64,000 nt of DNA from Azospirillum rugosum (GCF_017876155.1 NZ_JAGINP010000014.1:157028-221027), one strand, 5' to 3'. Shown: positions 18,201 to 26,394, numbered from the stretch's first letter. Translations and numbers: made by a program. Notes: a model not told the origin generated them from the letters alone.

Positions 18201-18943
18201 GGATGACGCGCAACGGGCGGGCCTGGACGGCGCTGGACCTGAACGCGCGGACGGGCGGCGACGGGACGGCGTCGGTGCGCTACCTGCCCAACCCGAAGGG
18301 CTTCTACGACGTCGCCGTCACGGCGAACAACATGGGCGACGCGCTGCGCGCGCTCGACCTCACCGACCGCATGCAGGGCGGCGCCCTCACCCTCACCGGC
18401 CGCACGGTGGAGCCGCGCGCCGACGCGCCCATCGAGGGCTCGCTGGAGCTTAGGGAATACACGCTGGTCGACCTTCCGGTCCTGGCGCGCATGCTGAACG
18501 CCATCTCCCCGTCGGGCTTCGCGGAGCTGATGGGCGGCGGCAAGGGCATCCACTTCGGCCGGCTGGCCGGCGACTACCGCAAGGAAGGGCGGCTGCTGAC
18601 GCTGAAGGACCTGCGCACCTCCGGCTCGGCTCTCGGCCTGACGTTGGAAGGCGACGTGGACATCGACACCAGCACGGCCAACCTGAAGGGCACCATCGTG
18701 CCGCTCTACGGCCTGAACCGCCTGATCGGCCAGATCCCGCTGCTGGGCGACGCGCTGAGCGGCGGCGAGGGGCAGGGCATCTTCAGCGCCACCTGGCGCG
18801 TCCAGGGCCCGCTGGGCAACCCCGACGTGTCGGTCAACCCGCTCGCCGTCCTGGCGCCGGGCTTCCTGCGGAATTTGTTCTTCCTGGGGGACGGCAAGGC
18901 GGCGCCGGACAAGACGCCGACGCCGGAGTCGCACGCGAAGTAG
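15287..18943 (+). CDS. AsmA/YhdP-like envelope protein (DUF3971)
   Basis: A 1218-residue protein with one N-terminal membrane anchor (AGAVAVVGAAGGLLAW) followed by a very long, beta-rich periplasmic region ending in an AsmA-like C-terminal domain (GLNRLIGQIPLLGDALSGGE and LSVNPLAVLAPGFLRNLF-like sequence). This is the architecture of YhdP/TamB relatives, proposed bridges carrying phospholipid between inner and outer membranes. GTG at 15287 begins MIRRTAKILAW; AGAGG lies upstream. It diverges from glnE across a palindromic repeat. Lipid transport is known for E. coli homologues and inferred here. Confidence 0.85.
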   Translation: MIRRTAKILAWTTAGAVAVVGAAGGLLAWRLSQGPIALAPLTPYVERALSDPQGRYAVAVGDLVLSWVNEEGGGGLTRLDLRALRVRAVNADGAELAAVPELGVGFSVQALFLGKLSPTRLDVVHPRLSILRRADGNLDFDVRANPRPGEPDKPDAEDGPDFAGELLATLLQPPTMDRPLGLLRQLTIIGADLLVENRMLGLSWHASRADIVLTRNGQEINGGARIALDLAGTSAAVEASGTYRMRDAVTEGAVRFEGIEPASLARIGPALAPLAAVSVPLGGRVDATLDSRFEPVRVGFDLHGGAGEVALPALRPDPVRVGRVQARGSLDVPGRRAVLDQLTLALDDLTLSGRGSLTETDDRRSVDAHLSLVRGGRTATLDLDGTQRIGQGAEVAARLSGLEPARFADLAPALAPLAAAQVPLSGTASAVLDGAWRPRTGRADLTAGPGRVELPSRFPEPVTVASASLSAVADLTEGRVDLERLTLDLGGPTVEGAGWATLPKDPFTKSDEPGGDAVVEVAVTARDVPVDELRRLWPLDVGKNARDWVTKNLSHGVVREATATAGLSGPLDGSQPIQGTHFDATIRGEDITVDYFHPLPVVTNAGVEATTDGKTFAIRTRGGRIDDVQLGDGSVLISGLDDGNEFMEVQIPLRGPVRTILTVIDSPPLGYPSRLDLDPKRTQGMADAQLHIRFPLLVDLKVEDLNLEVGAKLRGVGIEKVAAGLTATEGDLTLALDMKSMGVKGTTKLDGIPVAIDWKEQFSSTAKGPRTRITVKGDVDANDLRSHGIDLAEHVEGPMGADILFTVDQKHKLALSAGLNLEKTRLRIDELGWEKKPGVPGSGKLALEFQKDRVTRVTGLNIDAGGLRAQAVVELAQPTMAVSKVQVSQLSVGQTDLKADVTVRPARDGEKLGYAGTITGQSLDARALMGRNSGPDKKPDPPDGKATPLDFNLRLNRVVFGEGRFLSEVAGRMTRNGRAWTALDLNARTGGDGTASVRYLPNPKGFYDVAVTANNMGDALRALDLTDRMQGGALTLTGRTVEPRADAPIEGSLELREYTLVDLPVLARMLNAISPSGFAELMGGGKGIHFGRLAGDYRKEGRLLTLKDLRTSGSALGLTLEGDVDIDTSTANLKGTIVPLYGLNRLIGQIPLLGDALSGGEGQGIFSATWRVQGPLGNPDVSVNPLAVLAPGFLRNLFFLGDGKAAPDKTPTPESHAK

Positions 18944-18947
18944 GGGC

Positions 18948-19075
18948 CCCCTCCCTCCCACGCTCGCGCGTGGGTCCCTCCCTCCCCCGCTGCGCGGGAG
19001 AGGGGAGACTTGCAAAGCGGCGGCAGTCCCCTCTCCCGCGCAGCGGGGGAGGGTCAGGGAGGGGGGCGCCGCAGC
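18948..19075. repeat. CCCTCCC/GGGAGGG palindromic repeat
   Basis: Fills the space between the convergent ends of the AsmA-like gene and tyrS. Arms such as CCCTCCCCCGCTGCGCGGGA and its complement at 19039-19060 form nested hairpins that may serve as a bidirectional terminator. Confidence 0.7.
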
Positions 19076-19079
19076 CCCC

Positions 19080-20333
19080 TCACACCACCCGCACCAGCGC
19101 GTGCCGCTTCTTGCCCGCGCTCAGCTTGATGACGCCGTCCGCGTTCAGGTCCGCGGTGGTCGCCTTGGCGGCCTCGTCGGCGATGGCGGCGTCGTTCATC
19201 TTGGCGCCGGCGCCCTTGATCAGGCGGCGCGCCTCGCCCTTCGACGCGGCGAGGCCGGTGGAGACCAGCAGGTCGACCACGGGCAGCCCGGCCTCAAGCT
19301 CCGCGCGCGCCACGTCGATGCTCGGCAGGCCCTCGGCGGCGGCCCCCTGCTCGAAGGTGCGGCGGGCGGTCTCGGCGGCCTCCGTCGCGGCCTCCTCGCC
19401 GTGGGCGAGCTTGGTCACCTCGAAGGCCAGCACCTTCTTGGCCTCGTTGATCTCCGCACCCTGGAGCGATTCCAGCCGCGCCACCTCGTCCATCGGCAGC
19501 TCGGTGTAGAGGCGCAGGAAGCGGCCGACGTCCGCGTCCTCCGTGTTGCGCCAGTACTGCCAGAAATCGTAGGCGCTCAGCTTGTCGGCGGTCAGCCACA
19601 CCGCGCCCGCCGCGGTCTTGCCCATCTTGGCGCCCGAGGAGGTCGTCAGCAGCGGCGTGGTCAGGCCGAACAGCTCCGCCCCGTCGGTGCGGCGTCCCAG
19701 CTCCACGCCGTTGATGATGTTGCCCCACTGGTCGGAGCCGCCCATCTGCAGCACGCATTTCTGGCGGCGGAACAGCTCCACGAAGTCGTAGGCCTGGAGG
19801 ATCATGTAGTTGAACTCCAGGAACGTCAGCGGCTGCTCGCGGTCGAGCCGCAGCTTGACCGATTCGAAGGTCAGCATGCGGTTGATCGTGAAGTGCCGGC
19901 CGACGTCGCGCAGCAGCGGGATGTACTTCAGCTCGTCCAGCCAGTCGCCGTTGTTGACCATCACCGCGTCGGTCGGGCCATCGCCAAAGGTCAGGTAGCG
20001 GCCGAAGATGCGCTTGATGCCCGCCATGTTGGCGTTGATGACCTCGTCGGTCAGCAGCTGCCGCGCCTCGTCCTTGCCCGACGGGTCGCCGATCTTGGTG
20101 GTGCCGCCGCCCATCAGCACGATGGGCTTGTGGCCGGTCTTCTGCAGCCAGCGCAGCATCATGATCGGCAGCAGGCTGCCCACATGCAGGCTGTCCGCCG
20201 TGCAGTCGAAGCCGATATACGCGATGATCGGCCCCCTCGCCGCGCGCTCGTCGAGCCCGGCAAGGTCGGTGCACTGGTGGATGAAGCCGCGTTCCTGCAG
20301 CGTGCGAAGGAAATCCGATGTGAGCGTCGTCAT
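19080..20333 (-). CDS. tyrS: Tyrosyl-tRNA synthetase
   Basis: Charges tRNA-Tyr with tyrosine. The 417-residue product has the class Ic Rossmann core: YIGFDCTADSLHVGSLLPIM with the HIGH-type motif (HVGS), the tyrosine-binding segment GGSDQWGNIINGVELGRR, a KMSKS-type loop reading GAKMGKT, and a C-terminal S4 RNA-binding domain ending in KKRHALVRVV. Length is standard. ATG at 20333 (MTTLTSDFLRTLQERGFIHQ) is chosen. It is divergent from anmK. The only tRNA-Tyr gene in the window lies 19 kb away. Confidence 0.97.
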   Translation of the reverse strand: MTTLTSDFLRTLQERGFIHQCTDLAGLDERAARGPIIAYIGFDCTADSLHVGSLLPIMMLRWLQKTGHKPIVLMGGGTTKIGDPSGKDEARQLLTDEVINANMAGIKRIFGRYLTFGDGPTDAVMVNNGDWLDELKYIPLLRDVGRHFTINRMLTFESVKLRLDREQPLTFLEFNYMILQAYDFVELFRRQKCVLQMGGSDQWGNIINGVELGRRTDGAELFGLTTPLLTTSSGAKMGKTAAGAVWLTADKLSAYDFWQYWRNTEDADVGRFLRLYTELPMDEVARLESLQGAEINEAKKVLAFEVTKLAHGEEAATEAAETARRTFEQGAAAEGLPSIDVARAELEAGLPVVDLLVSTGLAASKGEARRLIKGAGAKMNDAAIADEAAKATTADLNADGVIKLSAGKKRHALVRVV

Positions 20334-20440
20334 GGCCGCGATCCGGCTGTCGTGATAAGGTCGAAGGTCGCGTCTGTTAGCATGGAACGGCCGGCCCCAC
20401 AATTCTCCGGGGCCGCTTTTAGGCAAGGAAGCGGGTGGGA

Positions 20441-21520
20441 ATGCAGACGGTTGTCGGGCTGATGAGCGGCACCTCCATGGACGGAATTGACGCGGCGCTG
20501 GTCCGCACCGACGGCGAGACGCGGGCGGAACCGCTGGCCTTCGTCACCATTCCCTACGAGGACGCCTTCCGCGGCGCCCTGCGCTCCTGCCTTGGCGGCA
20601 AGGGGCCGGCGGAGGCGCCAGTGGAGGAGGTGGAGCGCGCCCTGACCGACGCCCATGCCGACGCGGTCCGCCGCCTGCTGGAGGAGGCCGGCGTGGCGGC
20701 CGACGCGGTCGACCTGATCGGCTTCCACGGCCACACGATCTTCCACGCCCCGGACCAGCGGCGCACCTGGCAGATCGGCGACGGCGCCCGGCTTGCGCGG
20801 GCCACGGGGATCGCCGTGGTCAACGACTTCCGCACCGCCGACGTCGAGGCCGGCGGGCAGGGGGCCCCTCTGGTGCCGCTGTTCCACCGCGCGCTGGCCG
20901 ACGCCTTGCCGCGCCCGCTCGCCGTGCTGAACATCGGCGGCGTGGCGAACGTCACCTGGATCGGGAATGGCGACGACGAGGTCATCGCCTGCGACACCGG
21001 GCCGGGCAACGCGCTGGTGGACGACTGGATCCTGAACCGGAACGGCGCGCGCTATGATGCCGGTGGCTCCCTTGCCGCCTCCGGCCGCGTGGACGAGGCC
21101 GCGCTGGCGGCACTGCTCGCCCACCCCTATTTCGACCAGCCCACGCCCAAGTCGCTCGACCGCGACGCCTTCGATCCGTCGCCCGTGCACGGCCTGTCGC
21201 CTGAGGATGGGGCCGCGACGCTGACCGCCTTCACCGCGGCGTCCGTCGCCCGCATCGTGCCGCACCTGCCGCAGGCGCCGCTGCGCTGGCTCGTCTGCGG
21301 CGGCGGGCGCCACAACGCCACGCTGATGGGCATGCTCGCCGACCGCCTCGGCGTGCCGGTCGATCCGGTGGAGGCGGTCGCATGGAACGGCGATGCGCTG
21401 GAGGCGGAGGCCTTCGCCTATCTGGCCGTGCGCAGCCGCAAGGGCCTGCCGCTCAGCCTGCCCACCACCACCGGCGCGCCCCGGCCAATGACCGGCGGGC
21501 GTTTTCACCCGGTGGCATAA
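20441..21520 (+). CDS. anmK: Anhydro-N-acetylmuramic acid kinase
   Basis: Phosphorylates and hydrolyses 1,6-anhydro-MurNAc from cell-wall turnover to MurNAc-6-phosphate. The 359-residue protein shows the ASKHA-type ATPase motifs VGLMSGTSMDGIDAALV at the N-terminus, LNIGGVANVTWI, ACDTGPGNALVDDW and LVCGGGRHN. Start ATG at 20441 follows AAGGAAGCGGGTGGGA; a GTG two codons upstream is possible. AnmK complements the transglycosylases elsewhere in the window (4553 and 57481), whose products it recycles. Confidence 0.95.
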   Translation: MQTVVGLMSGTSMDGIDAALVRTDGETRAEPLAFVTIPYEDAFRGALRSCLGGKGPAEAPVEEVERALTDAHADAVRRLLEEAGVAADAVDLIGFHGHTIFHAPDQRRTWQIGDGARLARATGIAVVNDFRTADVEAGGQGAPLVPLFHRALADALPRPLAVLNIGGVANVTWIGNGDDEVIACDTGPGNALVDDWILNRNGARYDAGGSLAASGRVDEAALAALLAHPYFDQPTPKSLDRDAFDPSPVHGLSPEDGAATLTAFTAASVARIVPHLPQAPLRWLVCGGGRHNATLMGMLADRLGVPVDPVEAVAWNGDALEAEAFAYLAVRSRKGLPLSLPTTTGAPRPMTGGRFHPVA

Positions 21521-21533
21521 TCCTGCAAATTCC

Positions 21534-21618
21534 GTAGGTTGGGTGGAGCGAAGCGAAACCCAACAGCGTCGGCGGTGCGGCGTTTGTTGGGTTGCGCCTG
21601 CGGCTCCACCCAACCTAC
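21534..21618. repeat. 85-base palindrome, GTAGGTTGGGTGGAGC family, copy 1
   Basis: Begins GTAGGTTGGGTGGAGC and ends GCTCCACCCAACCTAC, a perfect terminal inverted repeat, with internal arms AAACCCAAC and GTTGGGTTGCG. Two more copies occur at 50911-50996 and 58828-58912. Located between the convergent anmK and a lipoprotein gene. Confidence 0.9.
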
Positions 21619-21622
21619 GGCG

Positions 21623-21769
21623 TCACGGCTGCGTCCGGCTGTTGTCGGTGCAGTTGTCGGCGCGCTTGCACCAGTTGCCGAAGCTGCGGGCGACCTGCTC
21701 CGACGAGCAGGCGGACAGCAGCAGGGCGGCCACGCCGCCGGCGAGAACGACGCGCAGGAAGGCCCTCAT
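21623..21769 (-). CDS. Small lipoprotein
   Basis: A 48-residue precursor: MRAFLRVVLAGGVAALLLSA then Cys21, a textbook lipoprotein signal and lipobox (LLSAC). The mature peptide is only 28 residues and contains two further cysteines (NWCKRADNC), which could form a disulfide. It starts five bases after the stop of the upstream hydrolase gene, so the two are probably co-transcribed. Function unknown. Confidence 0.65.
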   Translation of the reverse strand: MRAFLRVVLAGGVAALLLSACSSEQVARSFGNWCKRADNCTDNSRTQP

Positions 21770-21774
21770 GTCGG

Positions 21775-22437
21775 TCACTCCGCCACAGCCGCGATCGGGT
21801 TGCCGAGCGCGCGGTCCAGGTAGTCGTCCACCTGCACGGCGAGGTCGTCGCTGCGGTTGGCGAAGAAGTGGTTGGCGCCGGGCACCACGCGGTGGTCGAT
21901 GCGGATGTCCTTCTGGTGCGACAGCTTGGTCACCAGCTTGTTCACCGCCGCCTGCGGCACCAGCTCGTCCCGGTCGCCGTTGATGATCAGGCCCGAGGAC
22001 GGGCAGGGCGCCAGGAAGGAGAAGTCGAACAGGTTCGCCGGCGGCGAGACGGAGACGAACCCGTCGATCTCCGGCCGGCGCATCAGAAGCTGCATGCCGA
22101 TCCAGGCCCCGAAGGACACGCCGGCGATCCAGCACACCGGGGCGTTGGGGTTGTAGGTCTGCAGCCAGTCCAGCGCCGCCGCCGCGTCGGCCAGTTCCCC
22201 CTCGCCCTTGTCGTAGGTGCCCTGGCTGCGGCCCACGCCCCGGAAGTTGAAGCGCAGGGCCGAATAGCCGCGCTTCGTGAAGGACTGGAACAGGGTGAAG
22301 ACCACCTTGTTGTTCATCGTCCCATTGTGATGCGGGTGCGGGTGAAGCAGCAGGGCGATCGGCGCGTTCGGGGCCGTGCCGTGGGTGTAGCGGCCTTCCA
22401 GCCGACCGGCCGGACCGTTGATCATCACTTCAGGCAT
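21775..22437 (-). CDS. Alpha/beta hydrolase (COG2945-like)
   Basis: A 220-residue cytosolic hydrolase of the dienelactone-hydrolase-like group. The N-terminal strand ALLLHPHPHHNGTMNNKVV carries the oxyanion-hole HPHP; the nucleophile elbow is GVSFGAW (Ser108), the acid is Asp157 in NGDRDELVP, and the base is His190 in VPGANHFF. The triad is complete. Substrate unknown. It precedes a tiny lipoprotein gene in a likely two-gene operon. Confidence 0.88.
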   Translation of the reverse strand: MPEVMINGPAGRLEGRYTHGTAPNAPIALLLHPHPHHNGTMNNKVVFTLFQSFTKRGYSALRFNFRGVGRSQGTYDKGEGELADAAAALDWLQTYNPNAPVCWIAGVSFGAWIGMQLLMRRPEIDGFVSVSPPANLFDFSFLAPCPSSGLIINGDRDELVPQAAVNKLVTKLSHQKDIRIDHRVVPGANHFFANRSDDLAVQVDDYLDRALGNPIAAVAE

Positions 22438-22558
22438 GGGGGCGACGATCCTGACGCGAACAAAGGTTGATCCGGACCACCGGCGCGCCGGATTCCGGAC
22501 GGCCCGGCAAGCGGACGTGGTTGCCCATGGACATCCCTGGAATTTTCGAACACAATTC

Positions 22559-22587
22559 TTGACCGTTTTGCTTGGTCATCATATATG
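22559..22587 (+). promoter_or_regulatory. Predicted sigma70 promoter of the cysE-isc operon
   Basis: TTGACC (22559-22564), a 17-base spacer and TATATG (22582-22587), in a locally AT-rich stretch upstream of cysE. The start of transcription would be near 22594, about 110 bases before the chosen start codon. Confidence 0.65.
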
Positions 22588-22701
22588 CGTCGACAGGTCC
22601 ATCAGGGCAACACGCGCGCCCGGCCAGGCACGGGTCGAAGGTTCTTGCGAAAGACTGTGTCTCCCGGCAAGAGGGCGGACTATACCACGGCGGGTGTTCT
22701 C

Positions 22702-23430
22702 GTGTTCAAGCATCTTCGCGAAGAGATCGACGGTATTATGGCGCGCGACCCCGCGGCGCGTTCGCGGGTCGAGGTCGCGCTGTGCTACCCGGGTCTCCAC
22801 GCGATCGTCCTGCACCGCATCGCGCATTATTGCTGGCAACGCGGCTGGCGATTGGTCGGGCGGGTGGTGTCGCAGATCTCCCGCTCCCTGACCGGGATCG
22901 AAATCCACCCCGGTGCGACCATCGGTCGCCGCTTCTTCATCGATCACGGCATGGGCGTCGTCATCGGCGAGACGGCGGAGATCGGCGACGACGTCATGCT
23001 GTACCATGGGGTGACGCTGGGCGGCACGTCGCTGAACCCCGGCAAGCGCCATCCGACGCTGGGCGACGGCGTGATCGTCGGCGCCGGGGCCAAGGTGCTG
23101 GGCGCCATCACGATCGGGCAGGGCGCGCGCGTCGGGGCCAACGCGGTGGTGGTCGCGGACGTGGCGCCGGGGATCGCCGTCGTCGGCATCCCGGCCAAGG
23201 CCGTCGCCCCGCGCGACCGCGCGGACACGCAGAAGTTCATGCCCTACGGCACGCCGTGCGGCGACATCCCCGACCCCGTCGCGCGCGCGCTCAACGGGCT
23301 GCTCGACCAGGTGTCGGGCCTGCGCCAGCGGGTCGAGGAGCTGGAAGCGGAACGGGCGGCCACGCCGCACGACGTGCCCGCCGGGGCCAATGGCGGCTCC
23401 CGCGCCGACGCGCGCGAGGCGGTCCGGTAA
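22702..23430 (+). CDS. cysE: Serine O-acetyltransferase
   Basis: Makes O-acetylserine, the carbon precursor of cysteine. The 242-residue protein has an N-terminal helical part (FKHLREEIDGIMARDPAARS) and a left-handed beta-helix with hexapeptide repeats: IHPGATIGRRFFIDHGMGVV, then IGETAEIGDDVMLYHGVTLG with the catalytic His-Gly pair. A GTG at 22702 is chosen because the family's N-terminus begins there; an ATG at 22585 would add 39 unconserved residues inside the predicted leader. It heads the iscR-iscS-hscB-fdx series, coupling cysteine supply to cluster assembly. Confidence 0.92.
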   Translation: MFKHLREEIDGIMARDPAARSRVEVALCYPGLHAIVLHRIAHYCWQRGWRLVGRVVSQISRSLTGIEIHPGATIGRRFFIDHGMGVVIGETAEIGDDVMLYHGVTLGGTSLNPGKRHPTLGDGVIVGAGAKVLGAITIGQGARVGANAVVVADVAPGIAVVGIPAKAVAPRDRADTQKFMPYGTPCGDIPDPVARALNGLLDQVSGLRQRVEELEAERAATPHDVPAGANGGSRADAREAVR

Positions 23431-23546
23431 GTGATGCCAACCATTCATAATCGCCAGACCTGGTCCGAACCCGCACAAGGGAGCGTCCGGCAACGGACAA
23501 GCCCTTGGCGGCCGGACCGGGATCAAGGAAGGGTAAGGAGAGACAG

Positions 23547-24026
23547 ATGAGGCTCAGCACCAAGGGACGCTATGCCGTCATGGCCATGGTCGATCTCGCC
23601 GCCACCAGCCAGGGAAGCCCCGTCGCCCTTGCCGACATCGCGGAGCGGCAGGAAATCTCGCTCTCCTACCTGGAGCAGCTGTTCGCCAAGCTGCGCAAGG
23701 GCGGGCTGGTGAAGAGCGTGCGCGGCCCCGGCGGCGGCTACCTGCTGGCCCACCCGGCCGGCGCCACGCGCGTGTCGGACATCATCCTGGCGGTGGACGA
23801 GCCGATCCGGACGACCCGCTGCGCCAACGGCACGCCGCAGGGCTGCCGGACCAACCGCTCGCGCTGCCTGACCCACGACCTGTGGGAGGAACTGGGCAAC
23901 CAGATCCACATGTATCTCAGCTCCGTGACCGTCGCCGACGTGGTGGAGCGCCGCATCATCGGCACCAGCAGCCTGACCATCCGCAGCCCGCAGGCCGACG
24001 AGGGCGCGGCGGTGGCAGCCGAATGA
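23547..24026 (+). CDS. iscR: Rrf2-family Fe-S sensor repressor IscR
   Basis: A 159-residue winged-helix regulator starting MRLSTKGRYAVMAMVDLA, typical of IscR. The recognition part contains ISLSYLEQLFAKLRKGGLV and VRGPGGGYLLA. The cluster ligands are present as Cys92, Cys100, Cys107 and His110 (RCANGTPQGC, then RCLTH), a slightly wider spacing than in E. coli. It is expected to sense Fe-S demand and control this operon. ATG at 23547 follows AAGGAGAG, a strong ribosome-binding site. Confidence 0.93.
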   Translation: MRLSTKGRYAVMAMVDLAATSQGSPVALADIAERQEISLSYLEQLFAKLRKGGLVKSVRGPGGGYLLAHPAGATRVSDIILAVDEPIRTTRCANGTPQGCRTNRSRCLTHDLWEELGNQIHMYLSSVTVADVVERRIIGTSSLTIRSPQADEGAAVAAE

Positions 24027-24070
24027 TCCGGCGCCATTCGAGCCGGCTGGCCTGACATCGGATCGTTCCC

Positions 24071-25201
24071 TTGGTAACCCGCGTCTATCTCGACCACAAC
24101 GCGTCGGCGCCCCTGAAGCCGGCGGTGAAGGCGGCGATGGTCCAGGCCCTGGACCTCGTCGGCAACCCGTCGTCGGTGCACGGCTTCGGCCGTGCGGTCC
24201 GCCGCGCGGTCGAGGACGCGCGCGCGCTGGTGGCCGCCCTGGCCGGCGTCCGCCCCGCGCAGGTCTTCTTCACCGGCAGCGGGACGGAGGCCAACAACCT
24301 GGCGCTCCGCGGCTTTCCCGGCCGGCGCGTCGTGGTGTCGGCCATCGAGCATGAGTCCGTCCTGGCGATCGCGCCCGACACCCCGCGCATCCCCGTGGAC
24401 CGCGACGGCGTGGCCGACCTGGACGCGCTGGAACGCCTGTTGGCGGCGGGGGAGGGGCCGGCGCTCGTCTCCCTGATGCTCGCCAACAACGAGACGGGTG
24501 TGATCCAGCCGGTCGCGCAGGCGGCGGCCATCGCCCACGCCCACGGCGCGCTGCTGCACTGCGACGCGGTCCAGGCGGCCGGCCGGCTGCCGCTGGACCT
24601 GTCCGCGCTCGGGGCCGACCTGCTGACCATCTCCGCGCACAAGATCGGCGGTCCCGCCGGGGCCGGCGCGCTGGTCATCGCCGAGGGGCTGGAGCCGGAG
24701 GCACTGATCCGCGGCGGCGGCCAGGAGAAGCGCCGCCGCGCCGGGACGGAGAACGTCGTCGGGCTGGTCGGCTTCGGCGCCGCCGCGCGGCTGGCGCTGG
24801 AGGAGCTTCCCGACGCGGACCGCCTGACCGGCCTGCGCGACGCGCTGGAGGTGCAGGTGCGCGACGCCGTGCCGGAGGCGCTGGTGATGGGCGCCGCCGC
24901 GCCGCGGGTCGGCAACACCAGCTGCCTTCTCCTGCCCGGCGTGCCGGGCGAGACGCAGGTGATGGCGCTCGATCTGGCCGGGGTGGCGGTCAGCGCCGGC
25001 TCCGCCTGCTCCAGCGGCAAGGTGAAGCCCTCCCACGTCCTGGCCGCGATGGGCCAGGGGGCGGAGGACTTGCCTGTGGACTGGGCGGCCTCGGCCATCC
25101 GGGTCAGCCTGGGCTGGGACAGCGACGCGGCGGCGGTGGACCGCTTCGTCGCCGCCTACGCGGCCATGGCGCAGCGGCGCCGACGCGCGCCGGCCGCGTG
25201 A
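24071..25201 (+). CDS. iscS: Cysteine desulfurase (NifS/IscS family)
   Basis: A PLP enzyme that removes sulfur from cysteine and supplies it as persulfide for Fe-S clusters and tRNA thiolation. The 376-residue protein begins VYLDHNASAPLKPAV; the PLP lysine is Lys191 in ISAHKIGGPAGAGAL and the persulfide-forming cysteine is Cys313 in SAGSACSSGKVKPSHVL. Length matches group I desulfurases lacking long extensions. The first possible start before YLDHNA is a TTG at 24071; no ATG or GTG is available. It follows iscR by 44 bases. No iscU follows. Confidence 0.92.
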   Translation: MVTRVYLDHNASAPLKPAVKAAMVQALDLVGNPSSVHGFGRAVRRAVEDARALVAALAGVRPAQVFFTGSGTEANNLALRGFPGRRVVVSAIEHESVLAIAPDTPRIPVDRDGVADLDALERLLAAGEGPALVSLMLANNETGVIQPVAQAAAIAHAHGALLHCDAVQAAGRLPLDLSALGADLLTISAHKIGGPAGAGALVIAEGLEPEALIRGGGQEKRRRAGTENVVGLVGFGAAARLALEELPDADRLTGLRDALEVQVRDAVPEALVMGAAAPRVGNTSCLLLPGVPGETQVMALDLAGVAVSAGSACSSGKVKPSHVLAAMGQGAEDLPVDWAASAIRVSLGWDSDAAAVDRFVAAYAAMAQRRRRAPAA

Positions 25202-25316
25202 CCACACACCATTCCGACGTTGCGCCGCGCGGCGCTTCTGGGTATGACGCGGCCGGATGCACGGCGATTCGCCGGTCCTGCGGCCTTTTGGTTCAGCGCT
25301 TCGACGGACGGCAGAC

Positions 25317-25991
25317 ATGACCACTTCCGACTCCGGCCCGCCCCGGTTCCCGGCGGGGAACGGCATCGCGGGCGCCATCGACGGCGACCTGGAGCCGTGC
25401 TGGCAGTGCGGACGGTCGGTCGCGGCGCGCGCCTTCTTCTGCCATTCCTGCGGTGCGGTGCAGCCGCCGCGCCCGTTGGACCATTTCACCCGCTTGGGCC
25501 TGGAGGCGCGCTTCGACATCGACCTGGAAACGCTGGCGCGCCAGCACGCCGGCTTCTCCCGCTCCCTGGATCCGGACCGCTTCGCGGCGCGCGGCGCGCG
25601 CCAGCAGGCGAACGCCCGCGCCCAGTCCGACGCGCTGACGGAGGCCTTCGAGACGCTGCGCGACCCGGTGCGCCGCGCGCGCTACCTGCTCGCCCTGACC
25701 GGTGCCACGCCGCCCCCCGGCTTGGAAGCCGCCGCTGACGAGGTCGCGGAGGACGAGGAGGTCGCCGCGTTGGCGCGGCAGCTCGACGCGGCGCAGGACG
25801 TCGCCGCCGTGGATCGGCTGGCCGCCGAGGTCGGGCAGCGCATCGAGTCCTGCATCAAGTATCTTGCCATCGCCTTCCGCAACGGGCAGACCGACAACGC
25901 CGTGCGCATCCTCGCGCGGCTGGAGCGGCTGGAGGCCCTGTGCGCCGACGCCCGCCGCCGGCGGGCGGGGCTGGCCCCGAACACACCGTAA
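25317..25991 (+). CDS. hscB: Co-chaperone HscB with zinc finger and altered HPD motif
   Basis: A J-domain co-chaperone that delivers the scaffold protein to the Hsp70 HscA. The 224-residue protein has an N-terminal tetracysteine (Cys28-x2-Cys31 and Cys42-x2-Cys45), as in eukaryotic HSC20, then a short J-like domain (DHFTRLGLEARFDIDLETLA) and a C-terminal three-helix domain (ARYLLALTG to LERLEALCADARRR). Unusually, the HPD tripeptide needed to stimulate Hsp70 reads DPD (Asp85-Pro86-Asp87, SLDPDRF; codon GAT). ATG at 25317 is chosen; an ATG at 25257 is unlikely. hscA is absent next to it. Confidence 0.88.
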   Translation: MTTSDSGPPRFPAGNGIAGAIDGDLEPCWQCGRSVAARAFFCHSCGAVQPPRPLDHFTRLGLEARFDIDLETLARQHAGFSRSLDPDRFAARGARQQANARAQSDALTEAFETLRDPVRRARYLLALTGATPPPGLEAAADEVAEDEEVAALARQLDAAQDVAAVDRLAAEVGQRIESCIKYLAIAFRNGQTDNAVRILARLERLEALCADARRRRAGLAPNTP

Positions 25992-26061
25992 CGACCGAAC
26001 CTTTTACCGACGCGATCACAACGACGCCTTTTTCAGGGCCTTTTTCCAGGAGAGTACCCCG

Positions 26062-26394
26062 ATGCCCAAGATGACCTTCATCGAGCCGAACGGCACCCGC
26101 CACGAGGTGGACGCGCCGCTCGGCTTGTCCGTGCTGGAGATCGCGCACAAGAACAGCCTGGACCTGGAGGGCGCCTGCGAGGGTTCGCTCGCCTGCTCGA
26201 CCTGCCACATCATCGTGGAGCCGGAGTGGTTCGACGTGCTGAACGAGGCGTCGGAGGACGAGGAGGACATGCTCGACCTCGCCTTCGGCCTGACCAAGAC
26301 CTCGCGCCTGGGCTGCCAGATCATCATGAGCGAGGAGCTGGACGGCCTGACCGTGCGCCTGCCCGGCGGCTCCAACAACGCCATGCGGGGCTGA
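26062..26394 (+). CDS. fdx: 2Fe-2S ferredoxin, ISC type
   Basis: A 110-residue adrenodoxin-type ferredoxin donating electrons for cluster assembly. The ligands are Cys39, Cys45 and Cys48 (GACEGSLACSTC) and Cys85 (RLGCQI). Acidic residues EDEEDMLDLA form the usual partner-binding helix. ATG at 26062 follows AGGAGAG. It ends the operon, 70 bases behind hscB. Confidence 0.95.
   Translation: MPKMTFIEPNGTRHEVDAPLGLSVLEIAHKNSLDLEGACEGSLACSTCHIIVEPEWFDVLNEASEDEEDMLDLAFGLTKTSRLGCQIIMSEELDGLTVRLPGGSNNAMRG

Noticed and set aside
15233..19015. Minus-strand ORF of 1260 codons opposite the AsmA-like gene
   Set aside because: No membrane segments or motifs, whereas the plus strand shows an anchor and known domains.
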